Origin: Gammaproteobacteria bacterium
GTDB lineage: Bacteria > Pseudomonadota > Gammaproteobacteria > Eutrophobiales > Eutrophobiaceae
Length of the DNA: 8,738 bases
Direction: 5' to 3'
NCBI GenBank assembly: GCA_016198885.1
Contig: JACQHV010000227.1
Span: 1 to 8,738, forward strand
In this document: in pieces, positions 6,717 to 8,738 of the stretch
How the letters are laid out: every line of letters starts with the position of its first letter
Position numbering within the stretch: position 1 is the first letter of the stretch
Notes under the pieces: generated by a model
Databases searched by the model: none
What the model saw: only the letters and a program-made list of their open reading frames with translations
What the model was told of the DNA's origin: nothing
Translations under genes and position numbers: made by a program

Positions 6717-8678
6717 ATGGATATTTTAAAGGTTTCCAGCAGCATGAATCATAAATTCATGAACTTGAATCGAATCTGCTGTATTAGGTTCATATTATGG
6801 ATTTCGTTCAGTCAAAACATATGGGATGTTCGGGCGGAGGAAATATCGCAAGACCCTCAAAATTTACCAGAGCTGACAGTCAGCACCACCCGCTTGAGTT
6901 TTAGTTCCACGCCGGGTACTACAGCGGATAACCCGGTTAACAGCACAACTTTTTTTCAGCGCAGGGAAATCGAGGGCTCGTACCAGCGCAACCCTAACGA
7001 ACTTCTGCGCGGTACCCCCGGGCTTTCAGTTTATGAAGGTCCCAACGGACTTGGCTCCGTGGTTGATATCCGCGGTGCTAACGCAGGCCACGGTATGGTG
7101 ACACTGGATGGTGTGCCTATTCCAACCACTATCCCGGGGTTGACCTGGTTCAATTCCATGCCCGTGGAATCGTTAGAGAGCATCACCGTTATTCGTGGTA
7201 CGGACCACGCTTATCACGCCAACCAGGCACTCGGTGGCTCGATTCAATTGCAATCGAAAACTGCCTGGGAAAATTACACTTTTGGCCATCTGGAAGGTGG
7301 CTCGTATGGAGCCTTGAGTGGGACCCTGAGCGGGGGGCTACGGGGAGATCATGCCCAAGCCGCGGGGACTTTAAGCCGGATTCATTACCTTGATGGCGAC
7401 TATCATGCCCTGCCGGATCGCGGTAACCCGGAGCGTGACCCTTTTCGCGGTACCGCAGGACTCTTGCATTATGGATTGGAACGATCAAACCGTTTCACTC
7501 TGGACGGTACGCTGTTTTACAAAGATGCACGGCTGGAGGCCGATCTGCCTTCTATCACCCTTACAGGCTTGCCGGATTTTATCGATGATCCCGACACGCA
7601 TCTTGGAGAAAACTTGTGGCTTACCCAGCACACCGCCGGCATAGAGATTACGGATACATGGAGCAGCAGGATGCAAATTGCCTTGACTGAAAATAAAATC
7701 GATGCAGCGTCAGCCGGCTTACCCGTTAACTTTCTTGGCAGGATGCAATTCATTAATTGGCGAAATACACACCGGATCCCTGGCCCGGAGCGCAGCAATT
7801 CCTGGTCGTTAACCTGGGGAGGAGAGGCAAGGCATGAAGCGGGTAAAGCGGACAGCTTCTTAATGACCTTCCCGGTAAAAGACGAGAAAGCAACAATAAG
7901 CGGGTTTGCAGAGATCGCCGCCGATTTTTACAACTGGCATCACGAACTGGGCGTCCGTATTGAACGTCATGACGATTTTGGAGATCACATGATATTTAAT
8001 GCTGGTACACGCTGGCAGATAATACCCACCCTTGTACTGCACGCCAGTGCAGGTAATGGATTCCGCCCGCCCAGTCTGGGTGAATTGCTCGCGCCGGTGA
8101 TCGGTAACCCCGCACTGAAACCAGAGCAGGGTGTGCAGGGTGACATTGGTGTTGAGTGGTCGCCACTCGAAAACCTGGAATTGTCGCTGGCTGGCTTTTA
8201 CGGGCGTTATGACGACCTCGTCTTTGTTGAGATCGTACCACTGGTATTCTATAACCTCGATAATATATCCAATGCCCGTACCCGCGGTGTTGAAGCGGCA
8301 GCGCGTTATGACATCAGTCACGAGTGGCACACCGGACTTGATCTTACTTTTCTGGATGCATGTGACCTCGATACCGGGCGGGATGTGCCCTTACTGCCCG
8401 ATTTCAGCGGGCAATGGTGGGGACAATGGGATCCTGGTTTTATACCGATCTCATTTCGATTAACGACATATTTCCGCAGCCGTTACTGGAACGATGCTGC
8501 CAACGACTTGCCCAGTAAAGAGGTAATACGATTCAACACGCTGCTGAGTTACCACGTCACCCCGGATTTTGATATGTACGTGCGCGCTGAGAATATCACT
8601 GACGATGACAGCAGTGACGCCTTCGCCCAATTTACCGCCGGCGCGACGGTATTTGCCGGTATAAACATCTACTACTGA
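6717..8678 (+). CDS. TonB-dependent outer-membrane receptor, substrate unknown
   Basis: This is a gated outer-membrane barrel for energy-dependent uptake of a scarce ligand through TonB-ExbB-ExbD. The 653 residues include a probable Sec signal peptide (hydrophobic 20-32, likely cut after VRA at 38-40), a TonB-box-like ELTVSTTR at 52-59, and a plug at about 70-180 with NPNELLRGTPGLSVYEGPNG, VVDIRGANAGHGMVTLDGVPIP and SITVIRGTDHAYHANQALGG. The barrel carries NGFRPPSLGELLAPVIGNPALKPE-type residues at 447-470, the ARTRGVE motif at 520-526, AENITDD near the end, and a terminal aromatic Tyr typical of barrel assembly. The size and the RPPSLGEL / NPALKPE / RGVE pattern are like the BtuB/CirA class; cobalamin, a siderophore or another metal complex are all possible. 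ATG 6717 has AGGG 5 nt upstream; Met10 and Met15 are later alternatives that lack good ribosome sites. Confidence 0.92.
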   Translation: MDILKVSSSMNHKFMNLNRICCIRFILWISFSQNIWDVRAEEISQDPQNLPELTVSTTRLSFSSTPGTTADNPVNSTTFFQRREIEGSYQRNPNELLRGTPGLSVYEGPNGLGSVVDIRGANAGHGMVTLDGVPIPTTIPGLTWFNSMPVESLESITVIRGTDHAYHANQALGGSIQLQSKTAWENYTFGHLEGGSYGALSGTLSGGLRGDHAQAAGTLSRIHYLDGDYHALPDRGNPERDPFRGTAGLLHYGLERSNRFTLDGTLFYKDARLEADLPSITLTGLPDFIDDPDTHLGENLWLTQHTAGIEITDTWSSRMQIALTENKIDAASAGLPVNFLGRMQFINWRNTHRIPGPERSNSWSLTWGGEARHEAGKADSFLMTFPVKDEKATISGFAEIAADFYNWHHELGVRIERHDDFGDHMIFNAGTRWQIIPTLVLHASAGNGFRPPSLGELLAPVIGNPALKPEQGVQGDIGVEWSPLENLELSLAGFYGRYDDLVFVEIVPLVFYNLDNISNARTRGVEAAARYDISHEWHTGLDLTFLDACDLDTGRDVPLLPDFSGQWWGQWDPGFIPISFRLTTYFRSRYWNDAANDLPSKEVIRFNTLLSYHVTPDFDMYVRAENITDDDSSDAFAQFTAGATVFAGINIYY

Positions 8679-8686
8679 TTTGTTTC

Positions 8687-8716
8687 ACGTCTCCATGATG
8701 TATTCAGGAAAGACGT
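8687..8716 (+). terminator. Weak hairpin after the receptor gene
   Basis: ACGTCTCC (8687-8694) can pair with GGAAAGACGT (8707-8716), giving eight base pairs with a 2-nt bulge and a 12-nt loop, starting 8 bp after the stop. Only a four-T run follows at some distance (8725-8728), so this is a poor intrinsic terminator and may just be an mRNA 3' stem. Confidence 0.2.
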
Positions 8717-8738
8717 CACGCCCGGTTTTCAGCCAGTA

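Noticed and set aside
6712..6717. Perfect TTGACA hexamer at the receptor start codon
   Set aside because: No -10-like sequence lies 16-18 bp downstream, and the position overlaps the start codon; taken as coincidence.
7860..8330. Long minus-strand open frame of 156 codons inside the receptor gene
   Set aside because: It lies antisense to well-conserved barrel sequence, shows no recognisable domain and is explained as a shadow of a GC-richer gene.
1..8738. tRNA, rRNA, insertion sequence, CRISPR array, toxin-antitoxin or defence genes
   Set aside because: None was recognised by eye; the gene-free stretches are short and accounted for by promoter and leader features.

Overview
The window looks like a stretch of a gammaproteobacterial chromosome. 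The evidence is an RNase E whose first 30 residues are nearly those of E. coli, a full-type RF3, and the divergent rne / rluC pair followed by a HAD phosphatase and an S49 peptidase. From memory, Pseudomonas and relatives have the same rluC-HAD-S49 order. The genus cannot be told from this sequence. Base composition is uneven: part of the prfC region is very AT-rich (about 25% GC in 181-240), while the TonB-receptor gene is near 53% GC in a sampled line.

Layout, left to right. (1) Positions 2-1192 (+): the 3' three quarters of prfC (peptide chain release factor 3), entering from outside the window. (2) Positions 3510-1204 (-): rne (RNase E), convergent with prfC across an 11-bp gap. (3) Positions 3511-3959: a regulatory region between divergent genes. 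It holds two back-to-back promoters that share about 30 bp, and a predicted rne leader of about 400 nt with several strong hairpins, a layout like the autoregulated E. coli rne leader. (4) Positions 3960-6556 (+): a tightly packed run of rluC (23S rRNA pseudouridine synthase), a HAD phosphatase and an SppA-like S49 membrane peptidase, joined by overlapping or near-overlapping stop and start codons. (5) Positions 6557-6716: an intergenic region with a perfect -10 hexamer, a 9-bp direct repeat and a six-codon leader ORF. (6) Positions 6717-8678 (+): a complete TonB-dependent outer-membrane receptor of unknown substrate. (7) Positions 8679-8738: a short tail with one weak hairpin.

Most of the window is informational and housekeeping: translation termination, RNA decay and processing, rRNA modification, and envelope protein turnover. 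The receptor is the only accessory-type gene. I find no tRNA or rRNA gene, insertion sequence, CRISPR array, phage gene or defence system. No new multi-gene system is visible. The points most worth a second look are the structured rne leader, the overlapping divergent promoters, the chain of stop/start overlaps before the S49 peptidase, and the leader ORF with a strong Shine-Dalgarno in front of the receptor.
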